From Uloborus plumipes (taxonomy: Eukaryota; Arthropoda; Arachnida; Araneae; Uloboridae), in assembly GCA_038373865.1 (NCBI GenBank), contig JAXGGA010002218.1, positions 62,001 through 126,000 on the forward strand: a DNA stretch of 64,000 bases, in the 5' to 3' direction. Each line of letters opens with the position of its first letter. The stretch's first letter is position 1. A program made the position numbers and the translations under genes. Below are positions 1 to 11,433 of the stretch, in pieces. Under the pieces are notes generated by a model. The model did no database searches, was not told the origin of the DNA, and saw only the letters and a program-made list of their open reading frames with translations.

Positions 1-1068
1 ACGTGACTTTGTTGCTTACTTTTTTTTTCTGATTAGCCTTTGTTACAATGTAAACTGAGAAAAGGTAACGTGATGAAGTTGTGGTCATCAGAACAAAATT
101 TCCGTATGAAATTTCACAAAATCTATCGCGTTTTTTTTTTTTTTTTTTCTTTCTTAATGCACAGAATTTCTTTCAAATGCGAGTTGAATGTTTACATATT
201 ATAGTTCTAAACACATAGTTGATTCCAGTCAATTAATGAATTGTTCTGAAGAAGAAGTGTATAATTGTAAAAATCATTTTCAAAATTTGCTACTCATACT
301 GTAATATTTTGAGATTTATCAAAAATAATTTTATTATTTTTAATAAACCTTTTCTAACTAACATTTTAAATATTTATTACACTTGCTTTTTACTTTTACT
401 TGATCGAAATAGATGTTCCAATGAAAATACTTTCCATAACAACGAAAATAACGGTAGCTCATTGTTTTTACAATTTATGAGGAAAAGTTTTTCGTCGTCA
501 TGGTTACAAGTCGTTTGCGGTCCGCGTTTATTTGAGATCTGCAGATGTCCTGTGCAATATTTATTTAGTTAATATTAGGTATGTTTTGATTTTAAACATT
601 TAATATAATTTGTCAAGAGTATGTGGTGCAAATTGAACGGGATAAAGTGTAAAAATTCATTTCGTTTACTTATTCTTTTATATATTAAATCACTTTCTTA
701 TTAATTTATCAATTATTCAATTTACATTAATTTTCATTCCTTCATTCTCTTATGTTCCTATTAATTTACTATTTTATTTATTCATTATCTTCTACTCATA
801 TATTAATTAATTGATTATTTTTTTATTCATTTATCATTTCATTATTCATTTATTCGTTTATTTAAGCATTCATTAGATGAAAAATATTTTCAACAATTAA
901 ATAGAAAATATTTTATTGCAAAAATATTTCATTTTTCAATTTTCTTCATGAATTTTAAAGTGAAAAATTAACTTTTTTTTTTTTTTTTGAAGGTACAAAT
1001 TTCTGAAAAAAAAAGAAAATTAAAAATAATGTTTCAGTGCAAAAAACATTAGTCTTCACTTATGTACT
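1..1068. other. AT-rich non-coding stretch
   Basis: No gene, RNA or mobile element is recognised here. The stretch holds poly-T runs near 131-148 and 970-987 and a loose ATTTATTCAT-type simple-sequence zone at about 670-860. The 87-residue open frame at 309-572 is AT-driven, lacks an ATG-led family signature and resembles no known protein to me. Confidence 0.6.
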
Positions 1069-1069
1069 G

Positions 1070-1442
1070 CATTGCAAAAATTTAACTGTTTTTTTTAATA
1101 GTATAATACTGGCAGCCGAGATTCTAATTTAAAACTAAAATGCACAGTAATAAACTGTGAAACTAGCAATTTTAGTTTCTTACTGTAAAGTTAGCAATTT
1201 TAGTTTATTGCCGCAAAATTTAGCTGTATTATACTGCAAAAACAGCAGTATAATATTGGCAGCAGAGGTTCCAGTTAAAAAACTGTAAAACATACGATAA
1301 TAAACTGTAAAACAACAAGTTTTATTTCTTATTACTGTAAAGTTCACAATTTTACAGTTTAGTACTGTAAAGTTAGCAATTTTCAGTTTATTACTGTACT
1401 AGCTGTATTATACTGTAAAAACAACATTCATTTTTTACAGTG
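1070..1442 (+). mobile_element. MITE of the ACTGTAAA family, copy P1
   Basis: A non-autonomous DNA element built from repeated ACTGTAAA and TTTACAGT blocks separated by about 20 bp, so that the interior is itself full of short inverted repeats. The left end reads CATTGCAAAAATTTAACTG and the right end reads CATTCATTTTTTACAGTG, matching as imperfect terminal inverted repeats of the form CACTGTAAAAA. A landmark in the interior, GTATAATACTGGCAGC, recurs in the copies at about 13.6, 14.2 and 15.1 kb. No coding capacity is seen. The superfamily is not settled; other copies show flanking TA dinucleotides, which would suit a Tc1/mariner-type origin. Confidence 0.7.
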
Positions 1443-2008
1443 CATAGTTTTTAGAACAAATTTTCAGTTTGTTCATTTAAAAAAAAAGATAAGTTATCGT
1501 AATTGTTTCCCTCTGTCCCACATTCCCCTGTACATATTATCAAGATTTTTTAAACTAATCGATATGATAATCAGAATCGCATTTATCTCCTCATATTTCC
1601 TCCTCGCATTCACAACCAGTTGCGAGCAATTATTTTCTAATTTCATTTTCAGTCTGAAAGGTTCAACATTTCTGCCATTTAGCATTTATCTTCTGATTGA
1701 GGAAGTAAAAATGAGAAAACCTTATTACACATCACTTGATTTTCATACGTAGTTAACATTTCCTATCATTTTCGGTTTCTACGAATAAAGTTTTGCATTC
1801 AAGTATTTGGAAGCTTTGTTCAAATGCATTCGACAATCATCAACTATCTTTGATTTTCTTTGTTATCATTATCCATCAGTGATAAAAGGGTTTAATTATG
1901 ATAATTATCATGTGAAATGTGGAAACGTATTTCAATGTCATACTCCAATAACGCGTATTTTTTTTCTTTTTATTTCTATTCAAACCAATTTATATTGCAT
2001 AAAATTGA
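1443..2008. other. Non-coding stretch without recognised features
   Basis: Contains overlapping short open frames on both strands (1494-1685 minus, 1564-1752 plus, start of 1807-2079 plus). None shows a recognisable domain, and codon use looks like translated AT-rich DNA. Confidence 0.5.
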
Positions 2009-2760
2009 GCAATGTTGCAAATAAGTTAACTAATTACAGTATAAGGTTGGGACTTAATTATTTAAAACAGATTTTATAATGCCCGTAAAATAGTTAAATT
2101 GCTATTTTTTTTAATCACTAACTTTTATGATCTAAGATCTAAGATAGACAATGTTGCGAATGACAGTTAACTAATGACGAGATACAAGGTTGGAACTTAA
2201 CTATACTTTGTTTGTTTTGTTGCTTTGTGTGTAAATTGTTTTGAAGGACTAGTAGAATGGTTAAATTATACAAAATTGTTTTTTTTTCTTTTAAATCACT
2301 AAGCTTTATGTTCTAGAATAAAGCAAAGTTACAAATGACAATTAACTCATGGCGGCATAAGGTTGGAACTTATCTACTTTTAAATGTATTAGAGAAACTA
2401 GTGAAATAGTTGAATCATACAAACTTTTTCTTCAAATCATTAACTTTCACTGTCTATAACAAAACAATGCAGTAGATTAGTGCATTTAACTAATGACCAT
2501 ATAAGGCCGCACTTGAAAAAATTTTATTTTTTATAAAGTTTCGGGAAAGGTTGGGAACTCAACTTCTTTTTACAGTTAGAGAGAGTTTTATAATTGAAAT
2601 AGGCAAATGTTTTTTTTTTAATCACTAACTTTTACTATCTCTAATAGAGCAATGTAGTAAATTACACCTAAATAATGATCATATAAGACCGTACTTGAAA
2701 AAGTTTTAGTTTTATAAAGTTCTGCGAAAAGTTGGTGGTACTGCATGATTTAATTTTTTT
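2009..2760. repeat. Degenerate tandem array, ~140-185 bp unit
   Basis: Five diverged units can be anchored by a block resembling AATGTTGCAAATGAC followed by TTAACTAATGAC and ATAAGGTTGGAACTT, starting near 2011, 2150, 2325, 2463 and 2648. Spacing alternates between about 139 and 180 bp. Each unit also carries a T-run followed by AATCACTAACTTTTA. The last two units share a variant (GGCCGCACTTGAAAAA / GACCGTACTTGAAAAA), suggesting stepwise duplication. No coding potential. Confidence 0.65.
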
Positions 2761-2881
2761 CAGTCACTAATTTTTATTGTTTTAGATATAGCGACAAGCA
2801 AAGAAACAAATTCCTTTCAAATATCAAAGCAAATCATTTTTCGCACCGTCAAATTTCAGTGGGTAGCAAAAGAAATAATAA

Positions 2882-3182
2882 CAATTGTTTCTTTTTTTTG
2901 TCGTGTGCCAGCCAGGCTGGCAATTTGGGGTGCGCTGCTTCACTTTTCCAACTGTACCGTTATTTAGTGTGAAGTCCGACTTCCACAGTACACGCATGCC
3001 ATAGGGACCCGTTTATAGGGTAGGCAACCTTTTACACAACAACACATTCACACACAAAGAAAGGACAAGGACAGGAGAGAGAAAGAACATCCATGCCCAA
3101 GCCGGGACTCGAACCCGGGGCCACACCATCCATGGCAGACTACTCTGACCACTAGACAAGGTGGCCGGCAATTGTTTCTTTT
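2882..3182 (-). mobile_element. tRNA-derived SINE with 14-bp target duplication
   Basis: Read on the minus strand, the element begins with a tRNA-like head. An A box (TTGTCTAGTGG, complement of 3149-3159) matches the polymerase III consensus at 10 of 11 positions. A perfect B box (GGTTCGAGTCC, complement of 3105-3115) follows about 34 bp later. The body continues to about 2896 and ends in an A-rich tail (T-run on the plus strand). Both sides carry the same 14-bp direct repeat, CAATTGTTTCTTTT (2882-2895 and 3169-3182), as expected for LINE-mediated insertion. The body is about 273 bp. The parental tRNA is uncertain (Gly, Asp or Glu-like heads look similar). It is not a functional tRNA gene. 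Confidence 0.9.
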
Positions 3183-3674
3183 ATCCGACTTAAAACCCAT
3201 CTCCTTTTAGTGACATGATGACTCATTTTAGTGATTAGAAATTTCCTGCGTAAACACGAATTTAAACTGAGAAACTATTCTTAATTTAAATATGTGTACC
3301 ACTTTCCCTTAAATGTTCAGTTACACAAAAACCAGGAAGAAAGCCTGCAAAACAAGTACAAGAGAGCTTTCATAAGAATCACGGTAAACTTCCCTTTAGA
3401 AAATCAGTTATTTACATTACAATATACAGACATTAACATTACTTACTCTTTCAGATACAGAAAACATGAACAGACCGGTGCTTACTTATTAAAAATCGTT
3501 CTTGTTATTACGCAAAGAAAAAATGGAAATCGTAATCGTACTTTATTCTTTTTAAGTTGAGTTAAATGGAATAAAGAAACTCTCATTGCTGTTTGCCAAG
3601 TGTGCAAAAAGAAGTTTCATTAAAAGTAGCAAAAGGAATTTTAAAAAGTAATTATTTAAGGAAACATTTGATTA
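3183..3674. other. Non-coding stretch without recognised features
   Basis: One 88-residue open frame (3294-3560) is present but has no recognisable motif, no visible splice or promoter context, and is probably chance. Confidence 0.5.
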
Positions 3675-3678
3675 CTAA

Positions 3679-4914
3679 CCCATTAATGTCTAGCGTCCCT
3701 TTTTTAAGGACGGTCCCAAAACTGTGTCTGAATTTACCAAAAATGAACATTTTAACCAAATAATAGTGTTCAAATATTACTTTGGTGATGTTTCAAATTA
3801 GAGATGCACCGATTAATCGGCAGTTCCGATTAATGGGTCCTAATCGGCAAAACCGGGCCGATTAATCGGTTGAAAAAATATTTTTAAACATTATTCTTTA
3901 ACGTGTACCTTCACTAAGAAACTATGATGAACGATTTTGTTGACAGTAATAATAATCCTCACAGTTGATATAAAGTTTTTAATAAATTAATTCTCCTACT
4001 TTGAATAACACACATAGACAATGTTGCAACATTTTGCATGTGGCGATAGTTTTCTCCTTAGCACAGTGCTTTTAGATAACCTCTAATTTTCACAAAGAAT
4101 GTCTTGAATTAAATTGCTGCTGATTATTAAAATTTGAAATTAAAAGTGCCTCCTCCCTCGGACCCCCCCCCCCCCCCATTTTTTTGAATTTTTATGTCCA
4201 ATTAATATCATTAACAATGTGTTGATGTAATATTACTGACAATAATATGAAAATTGGTTCCAAGAAATTTAATAAAATATTGAAATTATTTTGTGAAAAT
4301 TAGGAAAATGGAAAAAAAAAATCTTTCAGAAAAAAATTACGTACTATTCCTAAACTCGGAATTGTATAAGAGAGCAAAAACAGTGAAATTGTAGTACTTA
4401 AAACAATCACTCTTATAATTAATCGGCTCAGCCGATTAATCGGCAGATTATCAACAACCGATTAATCGGTAATCGATAATCGGCCAATTAGCTTATCGGT
4501 GCATCCCTAGTTTCAATTCATTATTAACAGATTGCAGCTCATAATCATTGTAAAGTGTGTTCTGTACACGTTTTCTTATGACCCAAACCAAAAATTACAT
4601 CGTTCACAATCTCAAGAACAAAAAGCTAAGTTTTTAAAATTATTCCCAGCTTCTCAGTTTATGTTGATTGCTATTTCTATTTCTTCTTATAAAATGTCTT
4701 TTTAAATATTATATCGTAGGCAGGAAAAAAATTTAGTAAAAAAAATATGTATCCTCTGGTGCCTAGCGTCCCTTTTTAATGACAATTTTTCTTTTTTTAA
4801 TAAAAAACTTATTTTTGACAGGATATTTTTTAAATTATTTTTCCTGCCTATTAAACACTATTTGTTACCAGCATACAAAATACCTTTGGGGGAAAAATGT
4901 CAGGTGTTAATGGG
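3679..4914. mobile_element. piggyBac-type non-autonomous element, copy A
   Basis: The ends are CCCATTAATG and its complement CATTAATGGG (the right end here carries GTTAATGGG). They are flanked by CTAA on the left (3675-3678, a one-base variant of TTAA) and TTAA on the right (4915-4918), which is the piggyBac insertion signature. Subterminal GCGTCCCTTTTT blocks, present near both ends, recur in the copies at 33.8-35.5 kb and 57.3-57.8 kb. The interior carries no transposase. It is interrupted by a hAT MITE at about 3799-4509; without that the element is about 0.5 kb, close to copy C. Confidence 0.8.
3799..4509. mobile_element. hAT-type MITE nested in piggyBac copy A
   Basis: Terminal inverted repeats TAGAGATGCACCGAT and ATCGGTGCATCCCTA bound about 711 bp without coding capacity. 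The flanks GTTTCAAA (3790-3797) and GTTTCAAT (4510-4517) are an imperfect 8-bp duplication, the hAT signature. Both ends carry clusters of the palindrome CCGATTAATCGG, typical of subterminal transposase-binding repeats. A second copy lies in the opposite orientation at 28188-28928. It includes a poly-C tract at about 4165-4178. Confidence 0.85.
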
Positions 4915-4918
4915 TTAA

Positions 4919-5931
4919 AACTAATTTTTTTATGTATATATTTTTTTAAGTTTGAGTAAAAGGCATTAAGAATGAATTTTTACATTTTGCGCTTGTTCTC
5001 TAGCTAAACAAAAAAGTTTGCTAAAAAGAACGAAAAACAAAAAAAAAAAAAACAAACAAGCAAGCAAAGTTATGAAAGAAACTGCTAGATAATTAATAGT
5101 CTTCGTCAATGACATAAAAAAGGATCTAAACAGACGATACGTGCCTAGAAATACATATTTTCACATGGAGAATTTCATCATAATTTTATCTTCCTATTTA
5201 ACAGCTAATTTTTCTTAATTCACACTTCATAGTTTCGATGTGCTGTAAGCAAGAAATTTTATTTTCAATACTGATTTCAGCAATGTCTATTTTCTTCAGT
5301 GTGTCTTTCGCTCAGACGTTTTAGCGGTGTCCCTTCGTGTGGGGTGCGATACGGTTGTTAATATTTTCTACTCTTGAAGTGTAAAATTAGATAAAAAGGA
5401 ATGGCATTTAAAAATGTCAGGGTGCAACTCAAATCAAGTATTTTGATAAGAGCATTAGGCTAAAGCAGGTATTTGTTTTATGTAACATTTTGATTACCAA
5501 CTATAAAGCGGTAGGACTGTTTCTTTCTTTTCTCTTTTTTTCTATCTTCTTTTTTTTTTTTGATAAGATTAAACAGATAAAACATTGAGTGCAAGTGTTT
5601 TAAAATGAAAACTCATCCCGACTTACTTTATCACTTGATTGCAATCAATTGCTTCATTACGTGTTGCGATTGATCAAAATAAATATGACAAATAATAAAA
5701 TTACAGAAATTTCGTTCAATTTTATCAAATGGCTATTACCATTAACAGAACAGTGTTTAAAAGAGGTAGAAGAATAAATACACCAAACTAAATAAATTGG
5801 TATTACTTCAGTCGTTGATCTAATATCAAGTGACGGATTTGAAGGCTTTGGGGCCCGTCACAATGCATTTTTGGGAGCTTTAATAATTACCTCTTCACTA
5901 CTTCTTACTCCTCCTAATTTTAGCTTTAATC
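4919..5931. other. Non-coding stretch without recognised features
   Basis: AT-rich sequence with A- and T-runs (about 5039-5052 and 5545-5560). I recognise no gene, repeat family or terminal structure here. Confidence 0.5.
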
Positions 5932-6442
5932 AGGGGTGCCCCCCCCCCCAAGCTCAATGGCGCAAATTCCTCTCCAAAAATTTTTCATAACCCTCTTGTT
6001 TTTTTAATTTTTATTTTACCCATCTTTTTTATGCTATTTATTTTTTAAAATATTTATTTATTTTTTTAATATTACTTATTTATTATTTTAAATTAGAACT
6101 ATTATTTTTCGACACATAATTATTTTTTTAAAAGTTTGAATTATACGCAGAATAGAGTCGCTTTTTTTCCTTTCCAGACATTCCAAGCACACACACACGC
6201 ACATAAAAAAAATAAATAAATAAATAAATAAATACTAATAATAATAAAGAAATAAAAGAAATAATTTAAATTAAATAAATAAATTAATGAATAATTTTAT
6301 TAGAGAAAATCCGTAAATAATTGAAATTAAAAAAATAAATTTATAAATAATAAAAATAAATAAATAAATTAGTTTAATAAAAATCCCCCCTAGAAATTTT
6401 GATGGCGCAACTTGCACCAGGATTCCCTATTGTGGGTACCCC
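5932..6442. repeat. Possible degraded DNA element with simple-repeat core
   Basis: The stretch opens with CAGGGGTGCCCCC and closes with GGGTACCCCT, giving short imperfect inverted ends (AGGGGTGCCC versus AGGGGTACCC). Near both edges an ATGGCGCAA block occurs in the same orientation next to a C-run. The interior is an (AAAT)n-like and T-rich core with a short (CA)n at about 6190-6200. No clean target duplication could be found, so a decayed hAT-like MITE is only one possibility. Confidence 0.35.
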
Positions 6443-6745
6443 TATCTGTAATAATTACACTCTTTAATAATTTAAATTTTTTGTTCCTACTAATTTTTAA
6501 TTACATTTTTTGACACTGTTGCTCCATAAATACACTACTCGTTGACTTAATTCCGGACGCTTTTCAAAGATTTTATCATTTAAGATTGCACAATGATTTA
6601 TTAGATTTATTTTTTTCACTTAAATAATACTTTTTAATTTCTCTAATATGTATGTATTCATTTTACATTAATATTTTACATACTTCTATTTTTAATTATT
6701 AAACAATAGCAAATAATGCAATAACAATAATATAATACAATTTCA

Positions 6746-6863
6746 CAATATTAAATCAATATTTTATTAACAATATTAAATCAATATATTATTAACAATA
6801 TTAAATCAATATTTTATTAACAATATTAAATCAATATTTCATTAACAATATTAAATCAATTAT
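6746..6863. repeat. 25-bp tandem repeat
   Basis: Four full units plus a partial unit of CAATATTAAATCAATATTTT followed by ATTAA, with period 25 (6746, 6771, 6796, 6821, 6846). Units differ at one or two positions. There are no unique spacers, so this is a minisatellite. Confidence 0.9.
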
Positions 6864-7602
6864 TAAGCAATATTTTGTTGGAAAATCATTGCATTTGTAT
6901 CATATTTTATCCCCAAAGGTAATTAATCTAAATAAATTAAAAATTCATTTGAAAACAATTTTAGTTTGTAGTTTGAATTAAAAGATAAGATACCGAAAAA
7001 TTGCGATAATATTCACATGAAAAGAATACATACATATTAAAGAAGTTACAAACAATTGATTTAAGGGAAATAAATAAGTCTTTATCATGCAATTATACAA
7101 TGTTGAATCATGAAATCTTTAAAACATTGAAGTGTCCAGAATTCTCCATTAGCGTCTTTAGTAAAAATCTTGAAAAAACATGTATTTCTCTCTGTCTTCT
7201 CATCCCTCCTTTTTTTTCTCAATCTGCATTTCCTTTTGGCACGTTGAAGGTTAATTTTCACATGTAACAAATGTAATGAAAACTGAAGTCACGACATAAC
7301 TGGCAACCATCTGGGGACAACATGGCGACATTTTACCAAATTTGTAGCCGAAAATAAACCACCGAATCCAAATCCAGTCGGAGTAACAACATTTGGCGAA
7401 ATTCTCATGCGACCACGCATCTCAAATCTTTCGCGAGATTTCTATCGACTTTCGACTTGTCTCTGTAAAACAGTTTTTTCTGTAGCGGTTTGCAGCAAGC
7501 GGGGAAGTTTGAATACTTAAATTAGAACTCTAACTAAATCCTAAAATACTTTTAAATTGTATTTATAAGAAAAAATTATAATGTAATATTTTTAAATCGT
7601 AT
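6864..7602. other. Non-coding stretch without recognised features
   Basis: AT-rich to about 7260. The following 230 bp are somewhat richer in GC but contain no open frame or family signature that I recognise. The 61-residue minus-strand frame at 7085-7270 is lysine/arginine-rich by composition and is not supported. Confidence 0.45.
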
Positions 7603-8260
7603 ATACAGGGTGTCCACTCCAATCGTGGACCAATAGCTAATTTCTAAACCGTTATAGATAAGCATATAGTTTATTTAGGAAAAAATCTCCAAATTATGAA
7701 AGGAATTTTGGGTCTATTCAATGTTTTTCAAAAAATCAAATTTTGAAAGAGTTACGAAATTTAAATTTTTATACAGCCCCCCAGTCCTATCAATCATATT
7801 TAGTAAAACATTCTTGACACTGTAACGTTTAAAACTAAAAAAAAATCACTCTTCTACCACAAAAATTGACCGAGTTATGACGTTTTGAAAAATCAAGATT
7901 TTGAATGATTTCGCATACGGTCCCTTAAGTGATCTCTCGATGACGTCATGAAATAATGCAAAATCCTGATTTTTCAAAACGTCATAACTCGGTCAATTTT
8001 TGTCGTAGAAGAGTGATTTTTTTTTAGTTTCAAACGTTACAGTGTCAAGAATGTTTCACTAAATATGATTGATAGGACTGGGGGGCTGTATAAAAATTTA
8101 AATTTCGTAACTCTTTCAAAATTTGATTTTTTGAAAAACATTGAATAGACCCAAAATTCCTTTCATAATTTGGAGATTTTTTCCTAAATAAACTATATGC
8201 TTATCTTTAACGGTTTAGAAATTAGCTATTGGTCCACGATTGGAGTGGACACCCTGTATA
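7603..8260. mobile_element. Foldback element, ~300-bp inverted arms
   Basis: The two halves are near-perfect inverted repeats: about 7605-7907 pairs with about 7959-8258, leaving a spacer of about 50 bp that contains GATGACGTCATG. The ends are ACAGGGTGTCCACTCC and its complement, bordered by TATA on both sides, which would fit insertion at TA. There is no transposase. Arms differ at only a few positions (for example ACCACAAAA versus its GTCGTAGAA counterpart), so the element is probably young or maintained by conversion. The open frame at 8197-8385 merely runs through the right arm. Confidence 0.85.
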
Positions 8261-9009
8261 ATTTAAATTGTTCAGTTCAGGCATTTCATTTAAGTTTTGC
8301 TATTACAGTTTCAGATTGCAATCGGCAAGCAAAACATTCATTTTTTTTGCTTGACTGTCTCATTTATTTACTGAATTTCATATAGGAGTAGGAAAATGAT
8401 TAAAAATTCATTTAAAGCGTTGAATTCCAGAAATAAATGTTATAATGCACATATATGAGTACACACATCCGTTTTTAAAAAAGGCTTTCAAAATCAACTA
8501 TTATGGTTATTTTTTCACTTATATTAGGACGTCTCACTTATATTAGGACGTAGAAGGTCAACAATCTGAAATGTTCAAAATTCGAGCGCACTCCTATGAA
8601 GTTCAAAAAACATATTCTTGCGCTAAAGTTTTTTTTTAATCAATACAATAGTTAATTTATTACTTTCTCGCCTAGTTCTAAAAAAATATATTATGTAAAA
8701 AAAATAACAATAAATTAAACAAAAACATCACTGCACTTTTTTTTTCAAGTTTTTGGATTGAAATTATTTTTTTTCTTCTTTTTACTCGAAAAAAAAAATA
8801 CTGTTCTGCGAAAGAAAATGGTGGAGAAGTACGTTCTGCTGTATTTCGTTTTTACAGGTTTTATTCGATCCCTAAAAAAAAATTTAATCACATTTTAAAG
8901 CCCATTGGTCGATAATAAACATTAATTTTTAATCCTTTCGAACTCTGATAATCTTTCCATTGTTTCAAAAAACGATGCAGGAAAGAGAATAAAAGAACAA
9001 ATGCAGCTC
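8261..9009. other. Non-coding stretch, possible gene-upstream DNA
   Basis: AT-rich with poly-T/poly-A tracts. A short direct repeat, CACTTATATTAGGACGT, occurs twice near 8516 and 8535. No gene or transposon is recognised. If the 9.0-9.3 kb block is a first exon, this would be upstream DNA. Confidence 0.4.
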
Positions 9010-9010
9010 G

Positions 9011-9340
9011 TAGTGAATCACTTTCCAATCAATGGACAACAAACCGTGTTCCACGGTCAGCGACAGAGGGCGCTGCATCTGCAATAATCCCTTTTAACTT
9101 TCTCAACCGGAGGGAAATCGTCGTCAGTGAAAGTGCAAGTGCGGTTTGTAAAAGTGTGACGATTCCTGGCAGGGAACATATTTTCCAGGTTGACGGGTCC
9201 TGTCAGCTGATTTTTTCCCCATCTCCTTGTTCTTTGTTGTGTGTGTCGATTTTGTGGAGCTTATTAGTGTCTGGATATAGTGTGAATTTCAGTGATAATT
9301 ATTTATTTTGAAGAAAAACAATCCGTCGAATAGTTACCAG
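9011..9340 (+). promoter_or_regulatory. Candidate promoter and non-coding first exon
   Basis: This block is clearly less AT-rich than its surroundings and is not part of any repeat seen in the window. It ends in TTACCAG|GTAAGAGG, an excellent U1-type splice donor with GT at 9341-9342. Before the donor there is no long open frame, which fits a 5' untranslated exon. A TCAGTG at 9124-9129 resembles the arthropod initiator (TCAGT), but no TATA box or clear downstream element accompanies it. The candidate transcript runs on the plus strand; its next exon is not recognisable and may lie beyond the window. The call rests on composition and one splice site only. Confidence 0.4.
9060..9074 (+). promoter_or_regulatory. 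CTCF-like site
   Basis: The sequence GCGACAGAGGGCGCT matches the core of the CTCF consensus (YAGRKGGCRSY) at all 11 core positions and 12 of 15 overall. It sits about 50-60 bp upstream of the putative initiator of the candidate first exon. A chance match is possible. Confidence 0.3.
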
Positions 9341-9836
9341 GTAAGAGGATTTTGTGTATGCGTTTCTTAGCTGTAGAGTAGAATTTATTCCTTTGTTTAC
9401 GTTTCAAATGTACGTGCTCTTTCGCGTACTAAAAGAGATTTCAGTGCGTTTTGGTTAAAACTTCTTGTTTGGTCCTGCTTTCAATCAATTATTTTATTAT
9501 TAAACTATAATTATTTCTCTTTGTGACCAAAAATATGAATTTATAATAAATTCATGTTTTTCTACTTTTAACTCTCAACTGAATTTTTCCCTGTACTAGT
9601 TTCATTTACGTATAAAAAATTCTGCTGCAAGCAACCTTTTCTTTTTATACGTTTTATACTTTTTTTGCCTTTTTTGGGGGGGGGGGGGATATGTATTTAT
9701 TTAATGTGTGTATGACTATACGCATACATATAATTCAAATACTTTGATTCCAAAACGCCCTTCAAATTGAGTAAACTAAAAACGAATGAAAATATAAATG
9801 AAAAATGACCAAATAAGCTTTGTATATAACTAAACT
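9341..9836 (+). other. Possible start of a first intron
   Basis: Sequence after the candidate donor is AT-rich with a G-run at about 9676-9688. It has no open frame or repeat that I recognise. Treated as intron only if the upstream exon call holds. Confidence 0.3.
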
Positions 9837-9974
9837 ATAATTGAAGTAAAAAATCAACACAACCTGAAAGCTGTGAGTTCTCTCACAGCTTTCACATTGT
9901 AGCCTTGAAATAGCTATTTGCTATACTTTCTACCTGATTTGTGCTTTTTTACGTTGATTTTTAACTTCAATTAT
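9837..9974. repeat. Small foldback with inner hairpin
   Basis: A 22-bp inverted repeat (9837-9858 with 9953-9974, one mismatch) encloses a perfect 13-bp stem hairpin with a TTCT loop at 9865-9894 (TGAAAGCTGTGAG and its complement). Total length is about 138 bp with no coding capacity, fitting a tiny foldback MITE. Confidence 0.7.
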
Positions 9975-11433
9975 GAATAAAACTGTAGTTATGTATGGCT
10001 CTTTAAAAAGTTTCCTGGCTCGTAGGAATTTATTATTTTTGTCGGTCTCTTATTGTTTACATGAATTGAGAGAATGGGTGGAACTTTTTATGCAAAATAA
10101 GTTTCCACCTTACTGTCGAACCTTAGTTTCCTTGTTTGAGTTTTCTAAACATTCATGAATTTAACGTTCATAGTTTTTTCCCATCCAACTTATAACTAAA
10201 TAAATGCTTATGCTAGTTTCTTTTTTCATTTTCCAAAAATAAATTACTTCAGCTGAACATTTTGTTGCTGTGTCACATCTATGTACTGAAAACAATAAAT
10301 TGAACAATTTTAGCCAGAAAATAGAAACCTTAAAGCTAAGCGCCCTCGCGCGTTTTCTAATACTCCCTCATTGGAGTCTTTTTTCCCCTTGAAAAAAAAA
10401 AAAAATCAAACTGAATAAACACAGCTTAAACGTGTGAATTATATTTTAATAACAATTTTCGAACAAATTTAAAAACAAATGTATTGCCACATAGCAATAT
10501 CTTTTACTAGCCTAGTCTTGAACCATCAGTAGAAAACTATTTAAAGTGTAAATGTTTTTAAATATATAGGTGCGCTCCCCCCCCCTCCCGTGTTTTTTTT
10601 TTTTTTTCTTTTCCACAAAATAATGATAGTGATAAATAAATTAGAACACATAAAAAAAGTTGTTGTTTTTTAACTATGACGAAAAAAAATTTGAATATTA
10701 AGAATAAGATAAGTAATTGTTGTAATAATTACGTATAAATAATAATCTTTGCTGAGAAAAACATAGAAAACAACGAAAATAATTCATAAACAAGATGCTG
10801 AAAAAGATCATATTTTCATTTTTATTATTATATTTTTTCCCGTTAAGGAAAATTTACCAAGATTGGGGACGAGTAAAACTTTCTGAGGACCGGTCAAATT
10901 TTGCCAGAAGGGTCATTCCATGTCAAGTGATCCAACGTTTTTTACCTTACATTTTTGTATTTCTTTCACATTTGGCTCATCAATTGTACCCCTTGAGGTA
11001 ATCAAAAGTCTCAATATTTGGATTTTTATCTCTATTATTTTTTCATTTATGAGACTTTGAACTTTGGAAAAACCCTCGTTTTTCCATGTATAAGGGTACA
11101 TAAAAGAGACCATAACTCCGTACCAAATATAGATAGAACGATTTGGTAAATGGCATTTTAAAGTACGTTAGTTGCCGCTTAATCTGATATGCAACATGAC
11201 TAATTTGATAAAAATTTTCTTTTTCAAAAAATGAAATTTAAATTTCAAATTTAAATTTCTCGAAAAACATATAATGAATTTTTTTGAAAAAATTCTCAAA
11301 AATTCTTGTGTGTTTCATTTATGTTTGTACAAATTTTTAGATTGGGATCTCAATGGGATCATATTTTTTTTAATTTTTGAATAAAACTGTATAGGAAAAA
11401 AATGATATTTTTTAGATTCTATTTATTTAAATA
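9975..11433. other. Non-coding stretch without recognised features
   Basis: AT-rich with a C/T-rich tract at about 10575-10610 and A-runs. A GGGTCATTCCATGTC block at 10911 begins a 500-bp zone of unfamiliar sequence that may be an old interspersed repeat. Open frames of 61-68 residues here have no recognisable features. Confidence 0.4.

Noticed and set aside
3105..3159. Functional tRNA gene
   Set aside because: A and B boxes are present but there is no closed acceptor stem, and the sequence continues into a SINE body with tail and target duplication.
6746..6863. CRISPR-like array
   Set aside because: Units are contiguous with no spacers and the genome is eukaryotic. It is a minisatellite.
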